A stretch of DNA of 33,533 bases from an uncultured Eubacteriales bacterium (GCA_900549005.1 URMT01000008.1:1-33533); one strand, 5' to 3'; shown: positions 24,574 to 32,970, counted from the first letter of the stretch. The notes: generated by a model from the sequence alone, not told the origin. Translations and numbers: made by a program.

Positions 24574-27500
24574 AAAAATTCTTTAACAAACTGGTAAGCC
24601 GCTCTTTCTGGGGCTTGCTTGCTATGTTCTTTGCCATATTGTTCGCAATTCTTATGGTGGGCGATAAAATCGCCGCAGGCTATGCAGGCTGGATAAATTC
24701 CTTCCTCGGCATAGACCCGTACGTACGCGTCGACGATTCCGAAAACGATACTCCCGACGTTTTGTATTACAAGTCCGATTTTATGCAATACCGCTGGCAC
24801 TGGAACGAAGAGGCTCAGAAATATGAATTCCAGCAGAGGTGGAACAAAGAAGGGCTTTATAACTACATCAAAGGGGTTGCCTCCCAGGTAAATTCCGAGG
24901 GCGCAGTGCTCCTTAAAAACGAAAATAACGCCCTGCCCTTAAAATCGGGCGCAAAAGTTTCGCTCTTCGGCATAAGCCAGCTCTCTTCCAACTATATAAC
25001 GACGGGCAACGGCAGCGGTTATAACGACCCCAAAACGTCGGATACGCTTCGCAATCTTCTTGAAGCAAACGGGGTGGAGGTCAATCCCGAACTTTACAGC
25101 CATTACGAAATACTCGGGCAGTCTCACTCCAAAAATATGTTCAACACGTGGCCGGGCGGCGACCTGAACTATGTTGAATATTCCGTAAACGAAGCCAACG
25201 CCTCCGAACTGAAAGACGTGGCAGACAGCTCCGTCGGAAGGTACGGCGACAGCGCCGTGTTCGTAATTTCCCGCCTGGGTTCGGAAAACGGCGATACAAA
25301 TTTCGATACTTCCACAAATTCGGACCAGAGAAAGGAAACTTACGTAGACAACAACTACCTTGACCTGACCGAGGACGAGATATCCGTGCTCGAACTTCTT
25401 AAAGGGTATAAGGAAGCGGGTACGATTAAAAATATTGTGCTCGTTCTGAATACCTGCACTTCTATGCAGTTCCAGACGATATCGCAGTACCCGATAGACG
25501 CGATACTCTGGTCGGGCACTGGCGGAACGAGCTCGTACCGCGCCCTTGCCGACGTCCTTACGGGCAAGGCCGACCCCAACGGTCATCTGGCCGATACTTA
25601 CGTATACGATAATTACAGCGCTCCCTCGTCGGTCAACACGGGCGACTTCACATATGCGCAGTCGGCGGGCGTTCCCGGAACGGAAACGTATGCCCACAGC
25701 ACAAAGTACGTGGTGTATCAGGAGGGCATATACGTCGGCTACAAATATTACGAAACGCGCTACGAAGATATGGTGATGAACAAGGGCAACGCGGCGGGCA
25801 CCTTCGGTGCAAAAAATTCCGAAGGCGACTGGACTTATGCCGAAGAAGTGGCTTATCCCTTCGGCTACGGTTCAAGCTATGCCGATTTCGAGTGGTCTGA
25901 CTTCCGGGTGGAGGCCAACAACGGCTATTTTACCGCAAGCGTTACAATAAAGAACGTGAGCGATACCTACTCGGGAAAGGACGTGTTCCAGCTCTATCTG
26001 CAAAAGCCGTATACCGATTACGACGTTGAAAACCACATCGAAAAGTCGTCGGTAGAGCTTGTCGGCTTTGCAAAGACCGATACCCTCGCTCCCGGTGAAG
26101 AGCAGACGGTGAAAGTGACGGTAGACCTTTCAGACTTCATCTCTTACGATGCCTACGGGGCGGGCACATATATACTCGAAAAGGGCGATTATTATCTCAC
26201 CGCCGCACAGGACAGCCATCAGGCGGTAAACAACATCATAGCTGCCAAGGGCGCGGCGAACGAGGCGTATGTGGACGGCAGCGGCAATGCGGAAATGACC
26301 TATAAACATACCGTGGCGGAGGACGACTTCTCTACGTATTCCGTAAGCGCCGCCACGGATGCCGCCATAACCAATCAGTTCAACGATGCAGACCTCAATC
26401 TGTATGAGCATACGGCCGACCAGAAGGTAACTTATCTTTCGAGGAACGACTGGGCGGGCACCTATCCCGAGGAGGCGGTAAAGCTGACCTGCGTCGATTC
26501 GGGAATGGTGGCGGATATGCAGTATGCCACTCCTCCCGAGGATGACGGCAGCGCAAAGATGCCCACATATGGCGCAAATAACGGCCTTTCGCTCATCGAT
26601 ATGATGTACGAAGATTATGACAGCGAAGAGTGGGACAAGCTGCTCGACCAGATGACGCTCAAAGAGCAGGCAGAAATAATTCTGCTCGGTTCAAGGCAGC
26701 TTGCGGGCGTAAGTTCGGTAACCGCTCCCGGAGCAAAGGTCGGCGACGGCCCTGCGGGACTGAGGGAAGTTGCGGGCAGTTTTGCCTATCCGGGACAGAT
26801 TCTTATGGCCTGCACCTGGAATACCGAACTCATCGAACTGCTCGGCGAGGCCTTCGGAATGGAGATGCAGTATCTCGGCTATGCGGCGCTTTACGGCCCC
26901 GGTGCAAACATACACCGCAATGCCTTCGGCGGACGCAACTTTGAATATTTTTCCGAGGACGGGGTTCTGAGCGGCTATATGCTCGACGCCGAACTCAAAG
27001 GCCTTTCAAAGATGGGAATCATCACCTATACCAAGCACTTTGCTCTGAACGACCAGGAGCGCAACCGCTACGGCATATGCGTGTGGGCGAACGAGCAGTC
27101 TATAAGGGAGATATATCTGAAAGCCTTTGAATATTCCATTGTGGACGAAGAATGCAACACGGTGGGGCTGATGTCGTCTTACAACCGCATAGGCACCACC
27201 TGGTCGGGCACGCATAAAGGACTGCTTACGAACGTTCTCAGGGAAGAATGGGGCTTTGAAGGCGCCGTTATGACCGACGCCGCCGTGGGCGGATTTATGG
27301 GCGCGAACGGCAATACCGACACTGTTGCAGCGGCCGTGTGCGCGGGGCAGGATATCTGGCTCGGCGACCAGCGCGAAGCGGGCTTCGGCGGCAACGAAAA
27401 TAATCCCGTGGTCGCCCGGGCGATAAGACAGGCGGCAAAAAACAACCTGTATTCGCAGCTGCGTTCTTCGGCGATGAACGGTATGAAGTCGGGCACGCGC

Positions 27501-27656
27501 ATAGTGGAAATAACTCCCTGGTGGCAGACTGCGCTGCTTGCGGCTGAGATTGTTTCGGGCATAGTAACAGGTCTGTGCATTGCAATGGCAGCGTATTCGT
27601 TCGCCGTTGTGGGGCGCAGTAAAAAGGAGGGAAATGTAAATGAACAAAAAAATTAA
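24570..27656 (+). CDS. Double membrane-anchored, domain-swapped GH3 beta-glycosidase (copy 3)
   Basis: 1028 residues. N-terminal helix (about 12-31), GH3 C-domain (EGAVLLKNENNALPL; YPFGYGSSYADF starting at residue 429), FnIII-like domain, TIM barrel with DGPAG, GRNFEYFSED, KHFALNDQE and predicted nucleophile D903 in VMTDA, then a C-terminal helix and basic tail. It is closest to copy 2: both share WANEQSIREIYMKA/WANEQSIREIYLKA and the [ED]TDA/MTDA nucleophile context. AGCGGAGG upstream of the ATG at 24570. Its stop codon lies 17 bp inside the next gene, so all three genes of this module overlap and must be one operon. Confidence 0.88.
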   Translation: MKKFFNKLVSRSFWGLLAMFFAILFAILMVGDKIAAGYAGWINSFLGIDPYVRVDDSENDTPDVLYYKSDFMQYRWHWNEEAQKYEFQQRWNKEGLYNYIKGVASQVNSEGAVLLKNENNALPLKSGAKVSLFGISQLSSNYITTGNGSGYNDPKTSDTLRNLLEANGVEVNPELYSHYEILGQSHSKNMFNTWPGGDLNYVEYSVNEANASELKDVADSSVGRYGDSAVFVISRLGSENGDTNFDTSTNSDQRKETYVDNNYLDLTEDEISVLELLKGYKEAGTIKNIVLVLNTCTSMQFQTISQYPIDAILWSGTGGTSSYRALADVLTGKADPNGHLADTYVYDNYSAPSSVNTGDFTYAQSAGVPGTETYAHSTKYVVYQEGIYVGYKYYETRYEDMVMNKGNAAGTFGAKNSEGDWTYAEEVAYPFGYGSSYADFEWSDFRVEANNGYFTASVTIKNVSDTYSGKDVFQLYLQKPYTDYDVENHIEKSSVELVGFAKTDTLAPGEEQTVKVTVDLSDFISYDAYGAGTYILEKGDYYLTAAQDSHQAVNNIIAAKGAANEAYVDGSGNAEMTYKHTVAEDDFSTYSVSAATDAAITNQFNDADLNLYEHTADQKVTYLSRNDWAGTYPEEAVKLTCVDSGMVADMQYATPPEDDGSAKMPTYGANNGLSLIDMMYEDYDSEEWDKLLDQMTLKEQAEIILLGSRQLAGVSSVTAPGAKVGDGPAGLREVAGSFAYPGQILMACTWNTELIELLGEAFGMEMQYLGYAALYGPGANIHRNAFGGRNFEYFSEDGVLSGYMLDAELKGLSKMGIITYTKHFALNDQERNRYGICVWANEQSIREIYLKAFEYSIVDEECNTVGLMSSYNRIGTTWSGTHKGLLTNVLREEWGFEGAVMTDAAVGGFMGANGNTDTVAAAVCAGQDIWLGDQREAGFGGNENNPVVARAIRQAAKNNLYSQLRSSAMNGMKSGTRIVEITPWWQTALLAAEIVSGIVTGLCIAMAAYSFAVVGRSKKEGNVNEQKN

Positions 27657-29862
27657 ATTAGCCGTTTCTGCAATCCTCGTTGCCGTACTTGCTTTCGGCC
27701 TTTCGGGTTGCGGCGGACAAAACTCTGCCGATACGCCTCCCGGCACCGACGAAGAGTGGCAGGGCAACTGGGAACGCCCCGATATGCCCGACATTCCCGA
27801 CGAGCCGGAAGTCCACGTGTGCAACCACGCCTGTTTCGTGTGCGGCTATTGCCTTGACCCTTCCTGTGAGGAAGAGCCGTGCAAAACAAAATGCTACGAA
27901 CACGACGCGGAGGGGCGCGAGCGCACAGAAATGGTGCTCAACGGCACCGACGAGCGCGTAAACCGCGAGGGCGGAGTATTCATCGAAGGAACGCACATAG
28001 GCGGCATAAGCCAGAACGCAAATATGAAGATAACGTGGCGCGTGTATGCTCCCGAAGACGTGGTGGTGTGCCTCGGCGCAACCGTCTCTGAAATGACGGA
28101 ATCCAACTTCGTCACCAGCGCGACGCCCATTGCGGTGAACGGCGAACCGTTCTATTCGCGTGCGGAAGTGCCCGCGGGGTCTACGTCGTGGAGCAATTTC
28201 GTCACGTCGTGGCTGGGGTGCGTCACGCTCAAAAAGGGCGTCAACGATATCGTCATAACCAACCCCAATTCCTCGGGCGCGTACAACATTCAGGACATAC
28301 GCTTTATGACGCCCGTAGAGCTTGAATGGCAGGACGCGCTCGGCCGCGAAGAATGCACGCACAAGAACGATGAGGGTTATTGCACCGATTATTCCAGCAA
28401 CAACTACTATTGCCTCGACAAGGACGTCACGGGATGGCAGAAGCTGAATATATGGGGCGGCGACGATAAGGTGCTCAAATATAATTCAGGCGGCGGAACG
28501 CTCTGGAACGACGCCGAAAACGAACAGTGCATCGGCTATATAGACGGCGCAAATACCAGACAGACGGTGATATGGTCTTTCGAGGCGACGGAAGAAACAT
28601 ATGTAAAACTTTCTCTGGAAACAAGCATAAACCGCGGGGGAACGGCGTTTGCCGACCTGTGGGAGCTTACCTTCAACGACCAGCCCGTTGAAACGGACGG
28701 ATATACCGTGGTATATGACGGAGATACTTCCGCAGGCGTATATGCCACATACACTTTCAGCACGGTGGCATATGTCAAGGCACAGCCCGGGCTCAACACG
28801 TTTATGATGGTGCACAAAGACACCACTATGGGCTACAATATCCGTTCGCTCGACTTGATTTATCAGAACGGCGCCCTCACTGCGGCGCAGGCCGAAAAGC
28901 CCGACGGCGAAGAAGAGCTGCCCGAAGCTCCCGTGACCGAAGGGGAATGGTATTCGTTTGAAAGCGAAGAAGCCCTGCTTACGCCCGGGCAAACGGGCGA
29001 CATCCGCATAGAGGATAACGAAAAGGCGGCATGCGGCAAGCACCTCGGCAATGTTTTCAACAACTACGACGCTACCATACAGTTCAACGTCAATGCCGCG
29101 GAAGATTGCACGGCTGGCCTGTATGCGGCCCTTGCATTCGGCGGGGTTGCCGATTATGTTGGGATATTCACCCTTGAAGTCAACGGAAAGAGCGTTCCCG
29201 TCAACCTGACTTATACGCCTTCGGCAGACGCTGCCGACTGGACGACGCCACAGGATTTCTGGGTGACTAACGTTGACCTTACGGCCGGCAACAATACCAT
29301 AACGTTTACCATAACGGGCGGATGCGGCAATTTCGACTGCATAAAACTTATATCTCCTGCCGAAATTACTCCCGGAGAAGTTCCTCCCGAAGAGCCTCAG
29401 GAGCCGGAAGACCCCATAACGGACGGGCAGTCGTACAAAGTCAACGGCGAAGACGCCGTGTTTGCCGCGGGAAGTATGGGAATGCCCTCTGTGAACAACG
29501 AAGCCACTGCCGAAGGCGGCAAGGCCATAGGCAATATCTGCAATAACTATAACGCCACGCTCACTTTCACAGTGAATTCGGCGGAGGCTGCAAAAGCGGG
29601 GCTCTATATGCAGATGGCCCTCGGGGCAAGCCCTTCGGAAGGCATTCTCACTATCACGGTAAACGGAGAGTCCGTCGTCGTCCCGACCACCTTTGTTTCG
29701 CAGGGCGCGGCAAACTGGACCACGTACGAAAGTTACTGGTTGGCAAACATTGACCTGAATGCAGGTAAAAACGTTATAGTGCTCACCGTAACGGGAGGCT
29801 GCGGCAATTTAGACTATCTTGAATTTATTTCTGCTTCTGAAATAACGGCTGTAATATCCTGA
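27640..29862 (+). CDS. Surface lipoprotein with one seven-cysteine motif and CBM6/35-like modules
   Basis: 740 residues. Lipobox LSGC (C24), an acidic Pro-rich linker, one Cys motif at residues 59-88 with the same spacing as in the 1053-residue lipoprotein, two beta-rich modules (about 92-235 and 265-415), and two tandem modules (about 434-580 and 594-740). The tandem pair has the CBM6/CBM35 look: YDATIQFNVNAAEDCTAGLY / YNATLTFTVNSAEAAKAGLY, VNGKSVPV / VNGESVVV, and GCGNFDCIKL / GCGNLDYLEF at the end. No catalytic motif. Most likely a glucan-binding partner of the co-transcribed GH3. AAGGAGG (27624-27630) precedes the ATG, which lies within the end of the GH3 gene. It occupies the same operon position as the larger Cys-rich lipoprotein of the first module. 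Confidence 0.82.
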   Translation: MNKKIKLAVSAILVAVLAFGLSGCGGQNSADTPPGTDEEWQGNWERPDMPDIPDEPEVHVCNHACFVCGYCLDPSCEEEPCKTKCYEHDAEGRERTEMVLNGTDERVNREGGVFIEGTHIGGISQNANMKITWRVYAPEDVVVCLGATVSEMTESNFVTSATPIAVNGEPFYSRAEVPAGSTSWSNFVTSWLGCVTLKKGVNDIVITNPNSSGAYNIQDIRFMTPVELEWQDALGREECTHKNDEGYCTDYSSNNYYCLDKDVTGWQKLNIWGGDDKVLKYNSGGGTLWNDAENEQCIGYIDGANTRQTVIWSFEATEETYVKLSLETSINRGGTAFADLWELTFNDQPVETDGYTVVYDGDTSAGVYATYTFSTVAYVKAQPGLNTFMMVHKDTTMGYNIRSLDLIYQNGALTAAQAEKPDGEEELPEAPVTEGEWYSFESEEALLTPGQTGDIRIEDNEKAACGKHLGNVFNNYDATIQFNVNAAEDCTAGLYAALAFGGVADYVGIFTLEVNGKSVPVNLTYTPSADAADWTTPQDFWVTNVDLTAGNNTITFTITGGCGNFDCIKLISPAEITPGEVPPEEPQEPEDPITDGQSYKVNGEDAVFAAGSMGMPSVNNEATAEGGKAIGNICNNYNATLTFTVNSAEAAKAGLYMQMALGASPSEGILTITVNGESVVVPTTFVSQGAANWTTYESYWLANIDLNAGKNVIVLTVTGGCGNLDYLEFISASEITAVIS

Positions 29863-29879
29863 GCCGCTGCTTGAACAGG

Positions 29880-29920
29880 GCGCAATACCTATGGAAAACT
29901 TTTCCATAGGTATTTGCGCG
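29880..29920 (+). terminator. Long near-perfect hairpin after the second module
   Basis: Arms 29884-29898 and 29900-29914 are perfectly complementary with a single central base, extended by GCGC/GCGC past one unpaired T (outer limits 29880-29919). No T-run follows, so intrinsic termination is doubtful. It may be a stability element or a protein-binding palindrome just upstream of the TCS3 promoter. Confidence 0.45.
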
Positions 29921-29930
29921 TTACATATAT

Positions 29931-29959
29931 TTGACTTATTGCCGCGGCAATATTATTAT
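29931..29959 (+). promoter_or_regulatory. TCS3 promoter with 16-bp palindromic operator in the spacer
   Basis: TTGACT (29931-29936), 17 bp, TATTAT (29954-29959). Bases 29937-29952 (TATTGCCGCGGCAATA) are a perfect palindrome filling nearly the whole spacer, a classic position for a repressor operator. The -10 ends 10 nt before the regulator ATG at 29970, so the leader would be extremely short. Confidence 0.6.
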
Positions 29960-29969
29960 GGGAATACGT

Positions 29970-30686
29970 ATGATAAACATAGCCATAGTTGAAGACGACA
30001 ATGACGTTGTGGCCCAGCTTAAAGAATATATTGCCAGATATATGGGCGAGAACGATATGGATTACCACGTCGAAACGTTCGGTTCCGCAGAAAGTTTTTT
30101 GTTCGGCGGGGCAGATTCTTTCGACATAATCTTAATGGATATACAGCTCCCGGAGATGGACGGAATGTCGGCCGTAAAAGAGCTGCGCAAGACCAACGAA
30201 CTGGTGGTTGTGGTGTTTGTGACCTCGCTCGCCCAGTATGCTCTCAAAGGGTATGAAGTGGGAGCTACGGACTTTATGGTGAAGCCGCTCAATTATTACG
30301 GCTTTGCGTTAAAATTCCGCCGTGCCGTAACGGCCGCGGGGCGCAACCGCGACGAAAATCTGGTTGTGCGCAACAAGACGCGCGTCAACGTTTTGCGCAT
30401 ATGCGATATTTATTATATAGAAATTGCCTCTCATACGATAAATTATCATACGCGAGGCGGCACGGTTACGGCTACCGGCACAATGAAAAAGGTTTGCGAA
30501 GAACTTGCAGGTTTTAACTTTTCGCTGTGCAATCAGTCTTATCTTGTAAATCTTCGCTACGTAATGTGTGCAGACGGGCAGAACGTGGTCGTCGCGGGCG
30601 AAAAACTTGCGCTGTCGCGTTCTCGCAGGAAGGAATTTATGCACGATTTGAACGAATATCTCGCCGGGCATACCGGGAAGGAGTGA
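29970..30686 (+). CDS. LytTR-family response regulator (TCS3)
   Basis: 238 residues when started at the ATG at 29970 (MINIAIVEDD), which equals the two paralogues; the upstream ATG at 29958 overlaps the -10 hexamer. The receiver has VEDD (7-10), D57 in LMDIQLP and K105 in MVKPL. The LytTR domain (about 135-235) includes LCNQSYLVNLRYV. There is no good ribosome binding site (only GGGAA upstream), consistent with a leaderless or very short-leader mRNA. The kinase gene starts 7 bp after the stop. It lies downstream of the second 2-TM/GH3 module, so it may regulate that operon. Confidence 0.9.
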   Translation: MINIAIVEDDNDVVAQLKEYIARYMGENDMDYHVETFGSAESFLFGGADSFDIILMDIQLPEMDGMSAVKELRKTNELVVVVFVTSLAQYALKGYEVGATDFMVKPLNYYGFALKFRRAVTAAGRNRDENLVVRNKTRVNVLRICDIYYIEIASHTINYHTRGGTVTATGTMKKVCEELAGFNFSLCNQSYLVNLRYVMCADGQNVVVAGEKLALSRSRRKEFMHDLNEYLAGHTGKE

Positions 30687-30693
30687 GCGCGCC

Positions 30694-32040
30694 GTGTATA
30701 AACTTACGGAATTGTTTTTGTATAAGTTTGTGTTTATCGCCGAACTGCTTATCGCTATGCATATGTACTCGTTCCGTATGAAAAAGCGGAATAAATATGT
30801 GCTGCGCGTCATACTCGGTTCGCTATTGTGTATGGCTCTCGGCTATGCCTATCCCGTTGCGTCGTTTTCGGCGTGGTATGCTTCGCTGATGTTCTTCGTG
30901 CTGTTCTTTTTTTGCTCGGTTTCGCTGTTTTTTATCTACGATATCCCCGTAAAACAGGTATTCTTCCTTGCCGTCGCGTCATACACCACGCAGCACTTTG
31001 CGCACGAACTTTATTCCCTCATAGCAACCACCACAACGCTCGCCCTCGATTCCACGCTCGGAATGTACGGCGACGAGATGTTCAGCTTCGACTTTTCCGA
31101 TATCCGTGCGTGGTTTTCCGTGCTTGTGTACATAGAAGTTTACTTTGCCTCGTATTGGGCGTTGTACAAAATTTTCGGTAAAAAAATCAACCGCGACGAT
31201 ATGCGCATAAGCAACTTTTCGATAGCCGTCATCGCCGCGCTCATATTGCTTGTAGACATAGTTATGAACGCCATCGCCGTATATATCCCGGAAGGTTACA
31301 ACCGTACCTATACTGCGCTTTCCTGCGTGTATAACCTCATATGCTGTATCCTCATTCTGTATATACAGGTCAAACTGTGCGTGCAAAAAAAGTTGGAAAG
31401 CGAGGTGCAGACGCTCTCGTTTTTGCTGCACCAGTCGGAAGAACAGTATCGGCAGAGCAACGAAAATATTATGCTGCTCAATTTGAAGTGCCACGACCTG
31501 AAACATCAGATAAGGGAGTATACCCAAAAGCATACGCTTGACGAAGAGTATATAAAGGACCTTGAAAATATTGTCAATATATACGATTCTCCCGTAAAGA
31601 CTGGCAACGATGCGCTTGACCTCATTCTTACCGAAAAGAGTCTTTCGTGCAGAAAGAACCGCATAAGCCTTACGTGTTTCGCCGACTGTTCGCGCCTCGG
31701 CTTTATAAGCAATGCCGACCTGTACGGCCTGTTCGGCAACATAGTGGACAACGCTATGGAAGCGGTGATGAAGATTGAGGACGAAACCAAGAGGGAAATA
31801 AGCATCAACGTCAGGAATATAAATTCCTTCATATCGATAGAGGCGGAAAATTATTACGACGGCGAGGTGAAGACTGACGATTCGGGTATGCCCGTCACTA
31901 CAAAAAAGAACAAGGACTATCACGGCTACGGCCTCAAATCGGTCAGTCTGATAGTGGAAAAATACGGCGGAGATTTGCGCATTTCTGCCGACGGAAATAT
32001 ATTTTCGCTGTGCATACTTTTCCCCGTTTCGGATGAATGA
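30694..32040 (+). CDS. GHKL-type sensor histidine kinase (TCS3)
   Basis: 448 residues starting at GTG 30694 behind GGGAAGGAG (30675-30683). About six hydrophobic helices to residue 230, then phospho-acceptor H267 in KCHDLKHQI, N-box NIVDNAMEA (349-357) and G-box YHGYGLKS (409-416). Unlike the other two pairs, the genes do not overlap. The N-terminal membrane part resembles the TCS2 kinase. The signal is unknown; glucan fragments, peptides or envelope state are all possible for this class. A perfect terminator follows at 32162. Confidence 0.9.
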   Translation: MYKLTELFLYKFVFIAELLIAMHMYSFRMKKRNKYVLRVILGSLLCMALGYAYPVASFSAWYASLMFFVLFFFCSVSLFFIYDIPVKQVFFLAVASYTTQHFAHELYSLIATTTTLALDSTLGMYGDEMFSFDFSDIRAWFSVLVYIEVYFASYWALYKIFGKKINRDDMRISNFSIAVIAALILLVDIVMNAIAVYIPEGYNRTYTALSCVYNLICCILILYIQVKLCVQKKLESEVQTLSFLLHQSEEQYRQSNENIMLLNLKCHDLKHQIREYTQKHTLDEEYIKDLENIVNIYDSPVKTGNDALDLILTEKSLSCRKNRISLTCFADCSRLGFISNADLYGLFGNIVDNAMEAVMKIEDETKREISINVRNINSFISIEAENYYDGEVKTDDSGMPVTTKKNKDYHGYGLKSVSLIVEKYGGDLRISADGNIFSLCILFPVSDE

Positions 32041-32161
32041 TTTTAAGCAGATTTATTCGGGAGTAAATATTACAGAGTAGAGTTAAGAAAAGAAATACTT
32101 TAAGACGATAGATGCTGTATGCGATAAAATGGGGCAAGCATTTGTAATAGCGGTTATGTAA

Positions 32162-32200
32162 AAAGCCGAGGCCCACAGTTGGTGGGCCTCGGCTTTATTT
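32162..32200 (+). terminator. Terminator of TCS3 operon
   Basis: A perfect 15-bp stem (arms 32162-32176 and 32182-32196, loop AGTTG) whose right arm ends in TTT, followed by ATTTGTT. It marks the right edge of the glycosidase region. Confidence 0.82.
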
Positions 32201-32212
32201 GTTCTGAATGTG

Positions 32213-32278
32213 CAGTAAAAGCGTACTTTTACTGGCTGGCAAATCAAATTTGAAAACTTATATTGCATTGACTATTTT
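32213..32278 (+). promoter_or_regulatory. Hairpin and possible promoter before the recombinase-like gene
   Basis: CAGTAAAAG-CGTA-CTTTTACTG (32213-32234) is a perfect 9-bp hairpin with no T-run. Downstream, TTGAAA (32250-32255), 17 bp, TATTTT (32273-32278) is a plausible weak promoter. The 336-bp gap 32041-32376 is clearly richer in A+T than the neighbouring operons, and besides the TCS3 terminator I see nothing else in it. Confidence 0.35.
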
Positions 32279-32376
32279 AGCATATATTTTCGCATTTTGC
32301 AATAGAAAACGGTTAGAAAATTTTAGTCAAATAAAGTACACATTTACTATAAGAAACAGACGGGGAGGTGCGGCGG

Positions 32377-32970
32377 ATGGCGAAGTACGCATACGCGAGA
32401 GCTCTGCAAAAAGGGCAGAGTTTAAACAAACAAATACAGTCTTTTTCGCAATTCGGCGTACCTAAAGAGAACATTTTCACGGATGAAGGCGTGACCTCGC
32501 GCGGAGCGTACGGCGAACTTCTTCAAACTTTAAAAAGAGGGGATATACTTGTAATAAAGACGTTGTCCGCGCTCGGGGAAGGGTATGGCGCGATAGCCAC
32601 CGAGTGGAGCAGGATAACGGGCGCTAACGGCGCCGACATCTGCGTGCTGGATATGCCGGCGTTGGATACGCGGCTCGGGAGCGATCGCGAGGTTATATCT
32701 TCGGTGGTCGTGCAACTTATGAATTTTTGTGACGAGCGGGTCCGCAAGCAGACGGCGTTGCAGGCAAAAGGGATACAGGCGGCCAAACAGAGGGGAGTAA
32801 AATTCGGCCGCCCGCCAAAGAAGTACAGCGACGAATTCATATCCGCGGCCCGTCGGTTCAATTCGGGCGAGATAACCATGAAAGAGGCGCTCGTCCTCAC
32901 CGGCATGAAGCAGTCCAGCTTTTACTACCACATCCACAAGATGGAAGAGGAGCATTACTTCGTCAAATAA
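32377..32970 (+). CDS. Serine-recombinase-fold protein lacking catalytic residues
   Basis: 197 residues with the layout of small resolvase/invertase proteins: N-terminal fold (YARALQKGQSLNKQI; GADICVLDMPALDTR), a linker helix (GIQAAKQRGVKFGRPPK) and a C-terminal helix-turn-helix (about 150-190). The normal motif YARVS carries the catalytic serine at position 10; here it reads YARAL, with Leu at 10. The usual DRLGR motif reads SALGE, so both active-site arginines are gone. Fold-defining and DNA-binding segments are well kept. It is probably a DNA-binding regulator rather than a recombinase. The ATG at 32377 follows GGGGAGG (32362-32367). Related recombinase-like genes often head capsule loci, and a nucleotide-sugar dehydrogenase follows; that functional link is inference. 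Confidence 0.8.
   Translation: MAKYAYARALQKGQSLNKQIQSFSQFGVPKENIFTDEGVTSRGAYGELLQTLKRGDILVIKTLSALGEGYGAIATEWSRITGANGADICVLDMPALDTRLGSDREVISSVVVQLMNFCDERVRKQTALQAKGIQAAKQRGVKFGRPPKKYSDEFISAARRFNSGEITMKEALVLTGMKQSSFYYHIHKMEEEHYFVK

Noticed and set aside
6383..32040. Agr-like peptide quorum-sensing system
   Set aside because: The regulators and kinases are of the right class, but no AgrB-like protease or AgrD-like peptide gene lies in the window. The 89-residue proteins lack AgrB catalytic motifs.
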